Positions 42,088 through 54,265 of a stretch of DNA of 64,000 bases are shown piece after piece. A program made the translations under genes and the position numbers. How positions within the stretch are numbered: the stretch's first letter is position 1; each line of letters begins with the position of its first letter. Source of the DNA: Atherix ibis (taxonomy: Eukaryota; Arthropoda; Insecta; Diptera; Athericidae); assembly GCA_958298945.1 (NCBI GenBank), contig OY282605.1, positions 36,372,811-36,436,810 on the forward strand. The letters are read 5' to 3'. The notes below the pieces were generated by a model. It saw nothing but the letters and a program-made list of their open reading frames with translations. It was not told the origin of the DNA and ran no database searches.

Positions 42088-43316
42088 CGAGGGTCATTCA
42101 ACAAGTACTTAGCCTACAAAAGAAAAACGAAAATTTTGGAAAGGTGGCAATTTATTTTTCCACATAATCTCCTTCAAGCTCGATACACTTGGCCCAACGA
42201 TGCTCTAACTTTTTTAACCCGTCCAAAAAATACATTTTCTCGAGGGAAGCAAAATAGGCCTCCGTGGCGACGATGACCTCCTCATTCGACCCAAATCTAT
42301 TCCCGGCGAGTAATTTTTTCAGGTTTGGAAACAAAAAGTAGTCACAGGGGGCCAAATCTGGAGAGTACGGTGGATGGGGCAGTAAGTCGTAGCGCAATTC
42401 GACCAATTTGGCCATGGCGTATTTTTTTCGCAAAGCGGGGCCGTTTTTTCTCCAATTCGACGTCAAATCGGCCCAATAAGTCAGCATAGTTGCGCCCCGT
42501 GATTGTTTTACTCTTCTCGAGGTAATCGATGTGGATCACACCTTGTGAATCCCAGAAAACGGTGGCCATCACCTTTCCGGCCGATCGAACAGTCTTCGCC
42601 TTCTTCGGAGCACGTTCGCCGGGTGAAGTCCACTGTTTCGACTGTTCCTTGGTCTCTGGTGTGTACCAGTGAATCCATGTTTCGTCGACGGTTACGAAAC
42701 GACGCAAGAACTCCGCTGGATTGCGCTGAAACAGCGCCGAACACGTCGCCGATGTGGTCTCACGGTTGCGCTTGTTTTCCGGTGTGAGCAAACGCGGCAC
42801 CCATCGCGCCGACAGCTTTCTCATGCCCAGTTCTTCGTGTAGAATATGATGCACCGTTCCTACTGCAATGCCCACAGTCTCAGCTATCTCGTGAACCTTC
42901 AATCGACGGTCTGCGAACACGAGATCGTGGACTTTTTTAACGTTTTCCTCCGTAGCAGCCGTTTTCGGGGCACCTGGGCGTGGCTCATCAAAAACCGACG
43001 TGCGGCCACGAACAAACTTGTTGAACCAATTCTTGACGGTCGCCATCGAAGGAAAAGAGTCACCATACACAGCATCCAATCGATCTTTGATTTCGCTGCG
43101 CGTTTTCCCTTCCAAAAACAAGAATCTAATCACCGAACGATATTGTTCTTTTTCCATTTTTGTGCAACCGACCAACACGCTCGTTTTCAAAGGCTCTCAA
43201 AACAAAACTAATGAAGACAATAGGCTACTAAAAGAATGTACTGCACGATGGTAAATTTTTTTTGTGACAGCAGTTCCATCAGGCGGTGAGGCTAAGTACT
43301 TGTTGAATGACCATCG
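42088..43316 (-). mobile_element. Family B mariner, copy 2
   Basis: TA flanks at 42,086-42,087 and 43,317-43,318. The ends begin CGAGGGTCATTCAACAAG (left) and CGATGGTCATTCAACAAG (right, inverted). The length of 1229 bp is about 70 bp less than the intact copy, from one deletion in the leader (near 43,215) and a 44-bp deletion in the gene. Both ends are complete, so it could still be moved if transposase were supplied. Confidence 0.95.
42152..43157 (-). pseudogene. Family B transposase with a 44-bp deletion
   Basis: The start ATG is at 43,157. The frame is open through both helix-turn-helix regions, WVPRLLTPENKRNR, the first catalytic Asp (VTVDETWIHWYTPE, with the usual Glu after Asp) and WDSQGVIHIDYLEKSKTITG, to about 42,425. 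There 44 bp that in the intact copy encode LFHNDNAPAHTSAV are missing. This removes the second catalytic Asp and shifts the frame. The remainder, YAMAKLVELRYDLLPH and YSPDLAPCDYFLF to GDYVEK, is intact in the shifted frame. Apart from this deletion the copy is well preserved. Confidence 0.93.
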
Positions 43317-43318
43317 TA

Positions 43319-45268
43319 TGATAAGAAAGAAGTTACCCTTCTATTGGCTCGAAGTGCTCTCATACCTATTCAATTATAATGTGCACATGACCAAATAAAC
43401 CCTTAAATTAGGCAATGCGATGTTTACAATTAGTCGGATAGTCAGTCGTTGACATACCAATTTTAGTGCTGTTTTACTATACGTCTAGACGTGTAAATTG
43501 ATCCTTCATATGTACAGACTATACGAGAGGAAACAGACTTGCTAGAATAAATAGCGACCTTGTTCATATATAGAAGTTTATAACGAAATCATAAAAAATA
43601 CAAACTCCTACATCCTGTACAGCTTCTTATATGCATACTTACTCGTATATAAGTGCATATAAAATTTTCTACTCAATTTATTTCAAGTGCAAGGATTTAA
43701 TAAAAGAGTACTCAATGCCATGAATGGTGCAACTACCCGTATTAAGTTATAGAAAATTTTAATAAGTTCTTCAGAATATCTAACAATAGATCGTTTTTTC
43801 TTTTGAATTTTATATTTCAATAGGAATACCTGAATACACAGTTGTCAGAGGAGCAAACTATATAGTGAATAGAAAATAATTAATTAAATTAATTATTTAC
43901 TCAACTAAATGCAAATTATAAAAATGTACGAGATACTATTAGTTAATTAGATATTTGCAATGTTAAGTTCGGTGACTTTCGACTAAAGGTTTTGGCTGAT
44001 TTATTAGTACGAAACTAGATAATTGCTCTTGCAAGGACCTGTATCAATGTATACCTTATCAATTACAATCATTGCAACTATTTGTAAAGAAAAAAGAAAA
44101 TTTCCTAATTGAAATATACACTCTGCTCAGTAAGAATTTATTTAAGTTAACTCGTGAAAAAAAAATTCTACCGGTGCAACCCCATTAAGGTTTCGAAGTT
44201 AATTAAATGCATTTTCCGAGACAGCAATAATTATTTACACATTTGATAGGGGTATGAGAATAAATATAAACTAGACTTTTGATAACTAGTAATAAGGATG
44301 TGTAGTTATCAAAGGAAAATATTGTAAAATGAAAATCATTTCCATTTACCAGTTACTAACATCATATTAATAACTAAACCCTTATTCTAATTATTCATTT
44401 TAGTCATTCGAGAATATTTGATTACTGAAAACCATCCTTGTAATGTGCAAACTTTGATATATCTGTAAATTGTTATTTACACCATTTAGTATTGCAAATA
44501 CTCCTTGAATAAATCTATCTTACCGTATATTTGCCATTCATTTTAGTGTAAAACATTTTCCTTCTGATTTCTGAATGCTACTAACTGATAATAATATCAA
44601 AATTAATCAGGTCAATATATTTTCCAACAAGAAGATACATTCAAGTACTTTGTATAACTCTCAAAAAATAGGGTAAAGTTTCTCAATATTTAAGTTACTC
44701 GTACTTTTACAACATCCTTAAGATCTGTTAAAATTAGATATTTTCTAATTGATATATTAGTTTTGCGGTCTCTTCTGAATAAACTGAAATTTATCTTTTC
44801 AAATACGAACATACCCAAAAAATAATAATGATACAATTACATTTCATGGAGATTTGTACAAAACATCATAATTTATTTCTATTATTTGGAAGAATCCTTA
44901 TAGCACTGAATATATCTCAAAAAATACATCAGAATATTTTGTTAAGATAAATATGAACAAACCATATGTGAATTGTTATAAACACGTATTAGAAAAAATT
45001 GTTTTTTGCCATCATAATAGGATGTGAAATGTGATTTCTCTTAAAATGTCCTTGGAGCTTTTATTATCTACTATAAACACCTTGGTACATAATTTCTACA
45101 TTGTAAGTATAGATTTTCTCTTAATATCCTTAATAATTATTATTTTTTCTTTTAAAATTCAAATCGAATTTGACGAATCAATTATGGTCTTCAAATTAGG
45201 ATAAGTGGAATAATATGGAAAATGTCAGGAGTAAGGAATATTTGTTAAAAAAACAACAACAATAAAAA
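43319..45268. other. AT-rich stretch, no gene recognised
   Basis: No frames, arrays or transposon motifs were recognised on either strand. Confidence 0.5.
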
Positions 45269-45269
45269 A

Positions 45270-46150
45270 ATTGGATTTTAGCGAAAAAATGTATTGGGCA
45301 TAACTTTGTATAAAAATAATGTTGGTCATGTAGGCATCTCGGCTATTTTTGTTGAAGATCACCTGGTTTCGTAGTAAATAACATAGTCTTCACATATTCC
45401 CGTAACAAATAATCGAACGGTGTCATATTTCACGATCTTGGAAGCAAGTTAACAGGTCTCTTGTTATCAAATCGTGTCTTCAATTAATTGATTGTTTTAC
45501 TCGATGTATGGGCATCCTGCTGGAACCAGATGTGACTGCAGGTCTATAAATCTTATGTTATCAAAGAAAGTATAGTTCAACCTACACTGGTTCTGTCTCG
45601 CTTTTTTAAAAATTATTAAAAATTTCAAAAATTACAGTCGGATCCGTCAAATTTGCTGCATGTGTCAGAGTATTGTGTCAAATTTACTGCATTTGTATGA
45701 GCCTTTTACAACACCAGTGAACACACTAGTAAGCCTTTTACTGTTCCTTTAGGGGCGCTGTACAGGGTTCATACCAATGCAGCAAATTTGACACAAGATT
45801 GACACATGCTGTAAATTGGATGGATATGGACTTCAAATAATTTTTCAAAAAGAGAGGTAGAACCTTTATAAACATACTACTATCATGGTCCGGTAACAGT
45901 GTTTATCGAATGTAACGTGAGGTCCGACCATATTTCGGAAGAAATAGGAGCCGTCAATACCGCCGTTATAGAAGCCACACCAAAGAGTTGATTTTTTGGG
46001 TGGTAATAGTGTCTACAATATCTGTTAAGGATTTCTCTTACTCCAAATGTTACTGTTTTACTTGTCCAGAAAAACTACTGAGCCATAAATGAGTCTCATT
46101 ACTGAATACAATTTTGCAGTAAAGTATATTCAGAACGATTTGCGAATTGA
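45270..46150 (-). pseudogene. DD41D-like transposase relic split by a foldback element
   Basis: Read leftward from about 46,150, worn frames correspond to the NETHLWLSSF region, then KINSLVWLL and LLFLPKYGRTSRYI near 45,990-45,915. The 276-bp foldback insertion at 45,589-45,864 follows. Then come WFQQDAHTSSKT near 45,530-45,495 (second-Asp block), MTPFDYLLREYVKTM near 45,425-45,380 (third-Asp block, Asp kept) and LFTTKPGDLQQK. Stops and frameshifts are frequent. It faces away from the better relic at 46.4 kb. Confidence 0.62.
45589..45864. mobile_element. Foldback MITE-like insertion, 276 bp
   Basis: The two ends are long imperfect inverted repeats of about 110 bp each. The left arm begins GGTTCTGTCTCGCTTTTT and contains CAAATTTGCTGCATGTGTC and GTGTCAAATTTACTGCATT. 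The inverted right arm begins GGTTCTACCTCTCTTTTT and contains CAATTTACAGCATGTGTC and GTGTCAAATTTGCTGCATT. The core between them is about 50 bp. It lies inside the DD41D-like relic. No clear target-site duplication is visible, so the exact class is unknown. Confidence 0.8.
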
Positions 46151-46246
46151 CGACTTATTGCGAAGTTAATTTGGATAAATTAAAAACGTTAATCAAGCGT
46201 GAACATATTCACGATAAAATAGCCATAATATACAGAGTAAAAAAAA

Positions 46247-46305
46247 ACACAGATGACAGCGTCTTTCACAGATGACAGCGACTTTGACAGATGACCGCGT
46301 CTTTT
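46247..46305. repeat. Three-copy short tandem repeat
   Basis: ACAGATGACAGCGTCTTT, ACAGATGACAGCGACTTT and ACAGATGACCGCGTCTTT follow each other with one or two bases between. They lie just upstream of the DD41D-like relic. Confidence 0.8.
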
Positions 46306-46372
46306 ATTCTTATATCCTGTGTTTTTTTAACTGTTTGGTTTTTTATGTTTTTATTTTTGACACGACTAAGCA

Positions 46373-47469
46373 TTGCCATTTTATAATAAAAAAAATTACA
46401 CTTGAAGAACGCTTATATATTATTGAATTTTATTATCAAAATTCCTGCTCTGTGAAAAATGTGTTTTGCTCAATTCAATCATTTTATGGGCGTCATAATC
46501 GACATACGGAGCAACCAATTCAAGCCATAGTGGCAAAATTTCACAGCAACTTTACGCTATTTGACATCAAATTTACCAATCCGTATGCGTAGAGTGCATA
46601 CAAAGAAAAATATTGCTGCCACCGCGTCCAGTATTGGTGAAGACCGCGATTTGTCCATCCGTCGTCGTTCACAGCAATTGGGATTATCCTACTCGACTAT
46701 GTGGAAGATTTTAGTAAGGATATTGGTCTAAAAGCATATAAAATATAGCTTGGGCAAAAACTGAGGTCGAACAACCCACCAAACCATCGAATTTTCGGTG
46801 AGAGAGCCTTAGAGCAACTTGAGCAAAATCCGTGTTTTTGACCGAGGAAGCTCATTTTTGGTTGAATGGGTATGTGAATAAGCAAAATTGCTACTGTTGG
46901 TTTAAAAAATAATCACAGGTAAAATTAGACCTGTCATTGCACTCAGAAAAATGCTCTGTTTAGTGGAATCACCGGTTCGTATTTCTTTAAAAATGGCGGT
47001 GGCCGCAACATTATTGCCAATGGCGCCCGCTATCGATCGATGATTTCGAATTTTTTTTCACCCAAAATGCAAAAACTGAATTAGTATCGATATATGGTGT
47101 CAATAAAATGACACTACATGACATATAGTTTCAATAAAATGGCCACACAGCACGTGAAACAATTGACATATTAAGAGTTGAGTTTGGTGAGCAATTTATC
47201 TCAGGCTTAGGACCGCCGAGTTGGCCGCCTTGATCGTGCGATTAAACTTCTCCCTCTAGACTATTCTTTATAGGACTAAGTGAAGTCACTTCTCTATAAC
47301 GATATACATACCTGCATCACTTGCAGCTTTGGAAGATAATATTACACGTGTTATTAGCAAGATACTAGCCGAGATGCTTGAAAAAGTGGTTCAAAATTGG
47401 ATCTCTCACATGGATCACTTAAAACGTAGTCGTGGCCAAAATTTGCTTGATACAATCTTTAAAAAGTAA
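46373..47469 (+). pseudogene. DD41D-like transposase, best preserved relic
   Basis: The N-terminus is readable as LEERLYIIEFYYQNSCSVKN (46,400-46,460), then GRHNRHTEQPIQAIVAKF and FTLFDIK. After frameshifts come DRDLSIRRRSQQLG-like codons, then KDIGLKAYKI near 46,717-46,745 and RIFGERALEQLEQNPCF near 46,788-46,840. AHFWLNGYVNKQNC (46,850-46,895) and GSYFFKNGGGRNIIANGARY then RSMISNFF (46,977-47,056) follow. A short local duplication disturbs the second-Asp block near 47,085-47,150. About 38-39 codons, with a probable three-codon loss, separate it from the third-Asp block near 47,263, compatible with a spacing of 41. The tail RSRGQNLLDTIFKK stops at TAA 47,467-47,469. Confidence 0.75.
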
Positions 47470-47489
47470 ATGATCAAGCATTGAATTAT

Positions 47490-49570
47490 CGACTCAAATA
47501 AAATTTTCATATACTTTTATAATTTTTCTGTGATTTTTTTGAAGTTTGAAAACCAAATACTTAAAAAATTAACCAAATACAATTTTAAATTTAATTGTTT
47601 TAAGTTTAAGAAGTTTCTATTTTATATTATTTATTTTATATATTATCAAAGAAATCATTTCTATCTGCATTAACAATTCAAATCGTAGATGACTCCAAAA
47701 ATTATGTAAATAAAATCCTGGCTACGCAATTTTGTTAGTTACTTTAATTACAGTGACCTACGAAATTACGTAAATGTAAGTTCACATATAGGAAAATTAT
47801 ATGCATACTAGTATATAACTGGAAGTCTAATTTTTTGGTTTAATTAAATTTTAAGAAATGTCACTCTGAAGTTGACGTAATTATCCAGTTCTTTAGTAGA
47901 AAAAGGACTAAATATACACTCTTGTCTGATGATTCAACAAAAAAGCTTACGACTTCTGAGAACTATAATTTCTCATGATTCAACAAACGTACTATAAGTA
48001 AGTAAATATTAATCAAACAAGTTTAGATCTTTTGACTTTACCTTAAATAAATATTATAGTTTCGGATTATTATTATGAAATTACATAAGATATTTTGTGG
48101 CTTCTTTACATAAAATAAATTCAAATTCACGTTTTACTTCCTGCAATTGAATATAAAGTAAATACTATAAATTTGTTCGTACCAATAATCCTAAAACAGA
48201 TGAAAATCCTTAGAAAATTCTCTAACGGTTACGTTTCGAAGGATGCAAACTTTATTATCAAAAGTGTTGGAGCAATTTAAATTTTGTAACTTTTGAAGAT
48301 TATTTGTAGATTTTATTTTACCAGACTATGTTAACTTGAAACTTTTAAAACTTTCTCTACAAAATTTTGCATGAAATTTCTAAAAGCAAAACGGCTTCAT
48401 CTCTATCGAGATTGATTACACTGAAGGATTTAGTTAAAGTGTTTATACTATAAAAAGATGTCGTAATTGATGCAATAAATGGAAATTTTCTAAACGATTG
48501 TAAAACTTTTCACTTTGCACTTTTTCCTGTTACATCGTTTCGATATTTCAAAGTGAGTTGTTCTATATTCCATCTAAATTCGAATAACAAAATATCAAAA
48601 TGTACCATAAAATACGAATACAACAAAATATAACAAAATATAGTCGAAATATCACGTACATCATCCAGAAGTTGATTGATGTTTAATTAACCTCATGAAG
48701 GAAACATTGTTCGATTTCTTGGTTTTCAGCTTCATCACCTTTCAGATTTTAGCTAAAGTAAAACAAACAATCAGCTTTCAATGAAGATAAACTGATTATG
48801 CAATAAACTTTTTTCCTTTTGGTCAAAGTTAACATTCAATATTTGGCTTTACGTTGACTGGCTTCGATATTCATGGCTGATATCTGACATCTGCCTTTAA
48901 TTAAAGGAGAACAAAAAGTCAATCAAGACAGAAGTAATAGTCTGTGACAGATTAAGATATTTCTTTTACTTTGTTCGTATTGACTGAGGAAATTGATTAA
49001 TACTAAAGTTCACCAATAGATAGAATGAACAATAAAGTCTTAATTGCGTAAATCAACTTTCAAAGTCATCTGAAAACTTTATTCATCACGAGGTATTTAC
49101 CGGTGGTAATTTGCCATTTCGGAATGAGTCCTTAAATGAAATTAACTCATCGTAGTAGAAACTTTTTGTAAAAAATACAAATTATAATTATTTTTTTATG
49201 AAAACAATTTATAATTTTTTTAATGAACATTTTTTTTTTTTTTTTAGGAATTGTTTTGTGACTAGTCCGGCAATGTACTTGGGTTTAAATACAGCTCAGG
49301 ACATCCTGTCACCATATGGCTTTTACTATCGTAGTTATAATAATTTAAATATTATTACTAATGCTAATTTATTATTGATAACAAAATATATTTTTATTGG
49401 TAAAACCAATCATTATTAGGAAGGTTTTGAGAAAATATTCTGTTTTTTTGTTTAACAAAGACTCACTATAAAAATCATCTGACAATCTGGTGTTTTTTTT
49501 GCTGCTAATATAATTTTTTAAATATCTTTTTTTTTTTAAATTGTAAGAAAATAAACATTATGACATTTAT
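47490..49570. other. AT-rich stretch, no gene recognised
   Basis: No transposon motifs or arrays were recognised. A 73-codon open stretch at 49,198-49,419 contains a poly-Phe run and no known motif. Confidence 0.5.
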
Positions 49571-49574
49571 CTTA

Positions 49575-50290
49575 CTACAATATATTAGCTGGAGTTTCAC
49601 ATGGATATATACTTGGCCGCATCCTCTACAATTTTTATATATTGTGAATTTGCATAGATATTCTGATGATTTAGACTGGTTTGATCTGGCAAGAATGCTT
49701 AACATGCTTCCTAAATTTTTCAAACTTAAATTTGAAGCCCTAAAAACAGGTGTATCAAGTGAAAAAGCAAATTGAAAGAAAGGCAAATGTGTCCACGTAA
49801 CTTTTACTCTCTTCCTGAAAGCATGTTTTTCCATATATCATAATGACAGTGAAATACCATTAAACGTGAAAGCCTGGTACCTAAGACTGCTATAGACATG
49901 CTTGACATGGAACCCACACACAGGACTTAAAAAAAAGAAGTAAACAAACGTTCTCAACTTACTATAAACAGCAAATTACCCTTATTCACTCCCGTACTGA
50001 AACCAATAATGACGTATGTACAGAACTCCGGGGCTTTACCAAACCTTCCAATTCGTATAGAATCCTATCCCATCAGTTAAAAATACTTTTTTTTAAAGGG
50101 ATGCTCCCTTTTTATAATTGTAATAATCTTATTCATTGTGATTTGATAGTTCCACTTGTTCGTGATGCGACTGGGTCTCGTTATAAAAAGTTTCGCCCTC
50201 ATCTTTCCAATCATACTAATCCTCTTGTTCAAAATCTAAACTCTACTTCATTTCCTGCAAACAGCCATTGACAACTTATACGCCAATAGT
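49575..50290 (+). pseudogene. Jockey-like retrotransposon relic
   Basis: AGVSHGYILGRILYNFYI near 49,589-49,645 corresponds to the AGVPQGSxLxPxLYN reverse-transcriptase motif. The catalytic YADD segment is lost. KKGKCVHVTFTLFLKACF near 49,777-49,835, SEIPLNVKAWYLRLL and LTWNPHTGLKKKK follow, then after frameshifts NAPFL-like codons, VPLVRDATGSRYKKFRPHLS near 50,150-50,210 and NHTNPLVQNLNSTSFP to 50,260. Order and motifs match the jockey group C-terminus, as at 22.6 kb. No poly-A tail is recognised before the minisatellite starts. Confidence 0.78.
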
Positions 50291-50299
50291 CTCACAATT

Positions 50300-51850
50300 T
50301 TTTAAAATTATGAAATTGGAAAATTTAGATACTTTGATATATTAAGAAATTTGAAATTTTGGAATTTTAAAATTTTGGAATTTTTAAGTTTTGGAATTTT
50401 TGAGTTCTGGAATTTCGGAAATTTAAAATTTTAAAATTTTGGATTTTTAGAATTTCGGAGTTTTTTGCAATAACTTTTAATTTTTATGTTATAGAATTTT
50501 GAAATTTTGAAATGTTAGAATTTAGGAATTTTTGACTTTTGAAATTTTGGAATTTTAGAACTTTGGGATTTGAACATTTTGGAATTTTTAAGTTTTAGAA
50601 TTTTAGAGTTTTGGAATTTTGGAATTTTGGAATTTTTAAGTTAACGAATGTTATAGATTTGGAATTTTAGAGTTTTGGAATTTTAGAATTTTGGAATTTC
50701 AAAATTTTGGAATTTTAAAGTTTTAGAATTTTGAAATTTTGGAAATTTAATTTTTGAATTTTTTGTTTTGGAGTTACGGAATTAAAGAGTTGTGTATAAT
50801 AAATTTGAAATTTTGCAGTATAAAAATTTTAGAATTTCGGAGTATTTGAATTTTGGAAATTTTGACTTTTGGAATTTTGGAACTTTGCGATTTTAACATT
50901 TTAAGATTATAAAGCTTTAGAATTTGTGAGTTTTGTAATTTTAGAACTTTAAAATTTTAGAATTTTGGAAATTAAAATTTTGGAATTTCAAAGTTTTAGA
51001 ATTTTTAAGATTTGAAATCTTGGAGTTTTTGAATTTTTGAATTTCGGAATTTTGGAGTTTTTGAATTTCGTGATTATTGAGTTTCGAAATTTAGTAAGTT
51101 TGGAACTTTGAAATTTTGGAAATTAGGGGTTTTTAAGTTTTGGAATTTTATAGATTTTGAATTTTCGAATTTTAAAATTTTGAAATTTTGGAAATTTTAT
51201 ATTTTGAAACAGTGGAGTTTTGAAATTTTGGTATTTTGCTATGTTGGAATATTGGAACTTTGGGATTTAAATATTTTAGGATTTTTAAGTTTTAGAATTT
51301 GTCAGATTTTCAATTTTAGAGTGTTGGAATTTTGATATTTTGAAATTTCAAAATGTTGAAATTTAGTAAATTTGGAATTTTTAATATTTAGAATTTTATA
51401 GTTCTGGAGTTTAGAATTTTGGAATGTTGGAGTTTTAGAATTTTGATGTTTCGGAATATTGAAACATTGGAATTTTGAAGTTTTAAAATTTGTCTGTTTT
51501 TCAATTTTGGATTTTTATAATTTTGGAATTTTGAAATTTTGAAATTTTAAAATTTGAAATTTTTGGAATTTTGGAATTTTGGAATTTTAAAATTTTGAAA
51601 TTTTGGAATTTTGGAATTTTGGATTTTTGGAATTTTGAAATTTTGCAATTTGGAACTTTGAAATCTTGAAAATGTGGAACTTTGAAATTTTGGTAATTTA
51701 GAATTTTTGAGTTTTTGAATTTTTGAATTTTAAAATTTCGGAATTTTGAAATTTTGCAATTTTGGAACATTGAAATTTTGGAACTGTGAAAATTTGAAAT
51801 TCGGAATTTTGATATGTTGGAATTTTGGAATTTTGAAATTTTTGAATTTC
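50300..51850. repeat. AATTTTGG-type degenerate minisatellite
   Basis: About 1.5 kb of variations on GGAATTTTGAAATTTT, with a period of roughly 10-11 bp (for example TTTTGGAATTTTGGAATTTT at several places). Minus-strand frames give Lys/Phe/Gln/Asn-rich FQNSKIPKFQN-type peptide, a by-product of composition. The last about 170 bp belong to the unit of the following tandem duplication and reappear at 54,266-54,440. Confidence 0.92.
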
Positions 51851-54265
51851 GGTTTTTTTTATCTTTTTATATTTTAAGATAACTTTTTGACAAAAGAACA
51901 TCTTGAATTAAACTTTTATATAAATTTTATAAAATTATAGGAAAAAAGATTTTTTGATTATTGATTTTCAGATAAGTTATAGCAATAAATCTTTAAATAA
52001 AGTTTCCTAATTAATCTTATTAAATATCTTTAGGACATGTCTAATAGGTGTTTTATAATTTTATACTGTCTGACTACGAAGTTTGTTGAAGACCAGATAT
52101 ATATTTAGAAATTTGGTGAACATTTTAAAGACTACAGTTTTCATAGTAAATTTAATAAAAATACTATGATAAAGAATATGTAAATTACAGACTATTATTT
52201 ATATTTTTAATTTTTTTTTTATTTTGAATCGTATTTTGAATTTTTTTTATTTTGAATATTGATTTGCTAAAAAGCATCTTCAAAAAGTTTTGAAATTAAA
52301 AGCCGCTAAATTTATAATGTAATTAAATGGCACCAATAATAATGGTCCTATAAAAGGGAATAATGACAATATTACTATTTTCTATGGTATTATATTATAG
52401 AAACCTTCAAAGCAATGTTGCTTCAAAAGGCCATTGAAAAAAAAAATTTAAATTCATTCCAAAAGGGAAATTCTAAAATAACTAACAATCGCTTCTGGAA
52501 AGGATACCCTTGTAATAGTATCCTTTCTACTTTGATATTGTGTAATTATAATTGACAAATTGTAATTTTAAGATAAAGGATATAACATTTTTTTTGTTGT
52601 AATTACAAGTTAAGTTAGTCAAGGGTTTAATTATTTAACAGCAAAATCCCAAAAATCATCAGAACAACTGAAAAAGATAATTAAATTTAGTATATGAAGA
52701 CAAAAATAAAATTTTCTCCTCCAGGTACCTACATAATGAATGAAATTTATTGGAATGAACTGAGAATTGATTCAAATGAATTTAATTAATTAAAATCAAG
52801 CAGCACCTGATTCTCTATAATTTAGTTAACTTTAATAAACACATTTTATTATGAGGAATTCATAAGCAAATAGAACTCCTAGACGACGTGTAATCTTTTC
52901 AATTAATTAATTATTTATTTATTTATACAACTGATTATGAGTATTTTAATAAGAGTTTATAAAAAAGAAATTCTCTTTTTCATTTAAATTTGGATTGAAT
53001 CTGTTTTCTTAATAAATATTCAAATGTTTACTTCTGTTTAGACTCAAAAAAAAAAAAAATAAACAGGAAAATATTGTTTATATAAACAAGGACGATTTTC
53101 TGTTTATATTTTTATGTAAACATTTTTCTATGGATTTATCATTTGAAGGACCTAATAAGATTTACGATATGAAAAATACCATCAAAAAATTAAAATAGTG
53201 GAAAAATTTGAATAAATAATAAATTTTTTCCTTAATAACCTTGACTGTTCATAGCCAAGTTATATTCCGAAATATGCGAAAAATTAGCTCAAAAAGATTA
53301 AGTACTGCAAGAAGGTTGATGGCAGTTATAATAAAAAGATTTAAGTAATACATTAAAATAAAAATATTTTCATGTTTTGAATTTTAAATGTATTTAATTT
53401 AATTTTATTATCCAGAAAACAAATTTGATAAGCATTAAAATATTATGTTAGCTCAATTTCAAACTCGTCGAGGGCTGTCGCTAAGCTCTCATTGCTATTT
53501 GACATGATTCAAATTTGAAATAAAAAATAAATTTATAAATACCAAAAAGCCTTACTACAATTTTCTGTTAAATAATATTCAGATACCTGGAGACTAAATA
53601 TGTATTGAAACTTTTCTTTCAACATATTTTAAATTTGCGAATAATTTCTATTTAACATATTTTAAACTTTTACTATACTCGTAAAAAGGGTAGAAACGTT
53701 TAATTACTCACTTACTCATAATCACAGATAATTTCAATTAATTTAAATAAGAGTTTTATGTATTCGCCTTTAGCTATAAATAACATATGTGTAGTGTAAA
53801 TTTCATATGGAAGATGATATATCGTAAATTGAAATTTATTATATGCCAGATTCCTAAACGATATCAGGAAGAGAAATTGTTTAAAATTGAATATTTTCAC
53901 GTACAGAAACAAATACAAAATCTTGAAATTAAACAATGGTTTTGTAATTAAAAGAACATTAAAATTTGAATAGCATTATTTTTGGAAAGAAATGTTCTTT
54001 TAAATTCAGCTTTAAGAATATTTCAAAAAAGCTATTAGCTTTAGAAAAAGTTATTTAAAAATTATTAATTCACAAGAGAACAATGCAAAAAAAAATCTAT
54101 CAAAATGTAAAATATTTTTGAAACAATCACTTGAGGGGAATCACCGTCATTTGAAAAAAAAATTATGTTTTGGCATGACTTCGAATATTTTTTATATTTT
54201 TACCAATATTCTATTGCACATAAACTACGGGGCCACAATTAATCGTCCAAAGGCTACATAAGGTC
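51683..54265. repeat. 2.58-kb tandem duplication, first copy
   Basis: This copy starts within the AATTTTGG minisatellite and ends after AATCGTCCAAAGGCTACAT and AAGGTCTGAAA. It is followed immediately by a near-identical second copy. Differences noticed include length changes in poly-T/A runs and a small indel near 52,225-52,250. Identity looks like 97-98% by eye. It contains no recognisable gene. A 74-codon open stretch (53,712-53,936, minus) is identical in both copies but has no known motif. Confidence 0.95.

Noticed and set aside
51501..51901. Minus-strand FQNSKIPKF-type frames
   Set aside because: A by-product of the AATTTTGG minisatellite.
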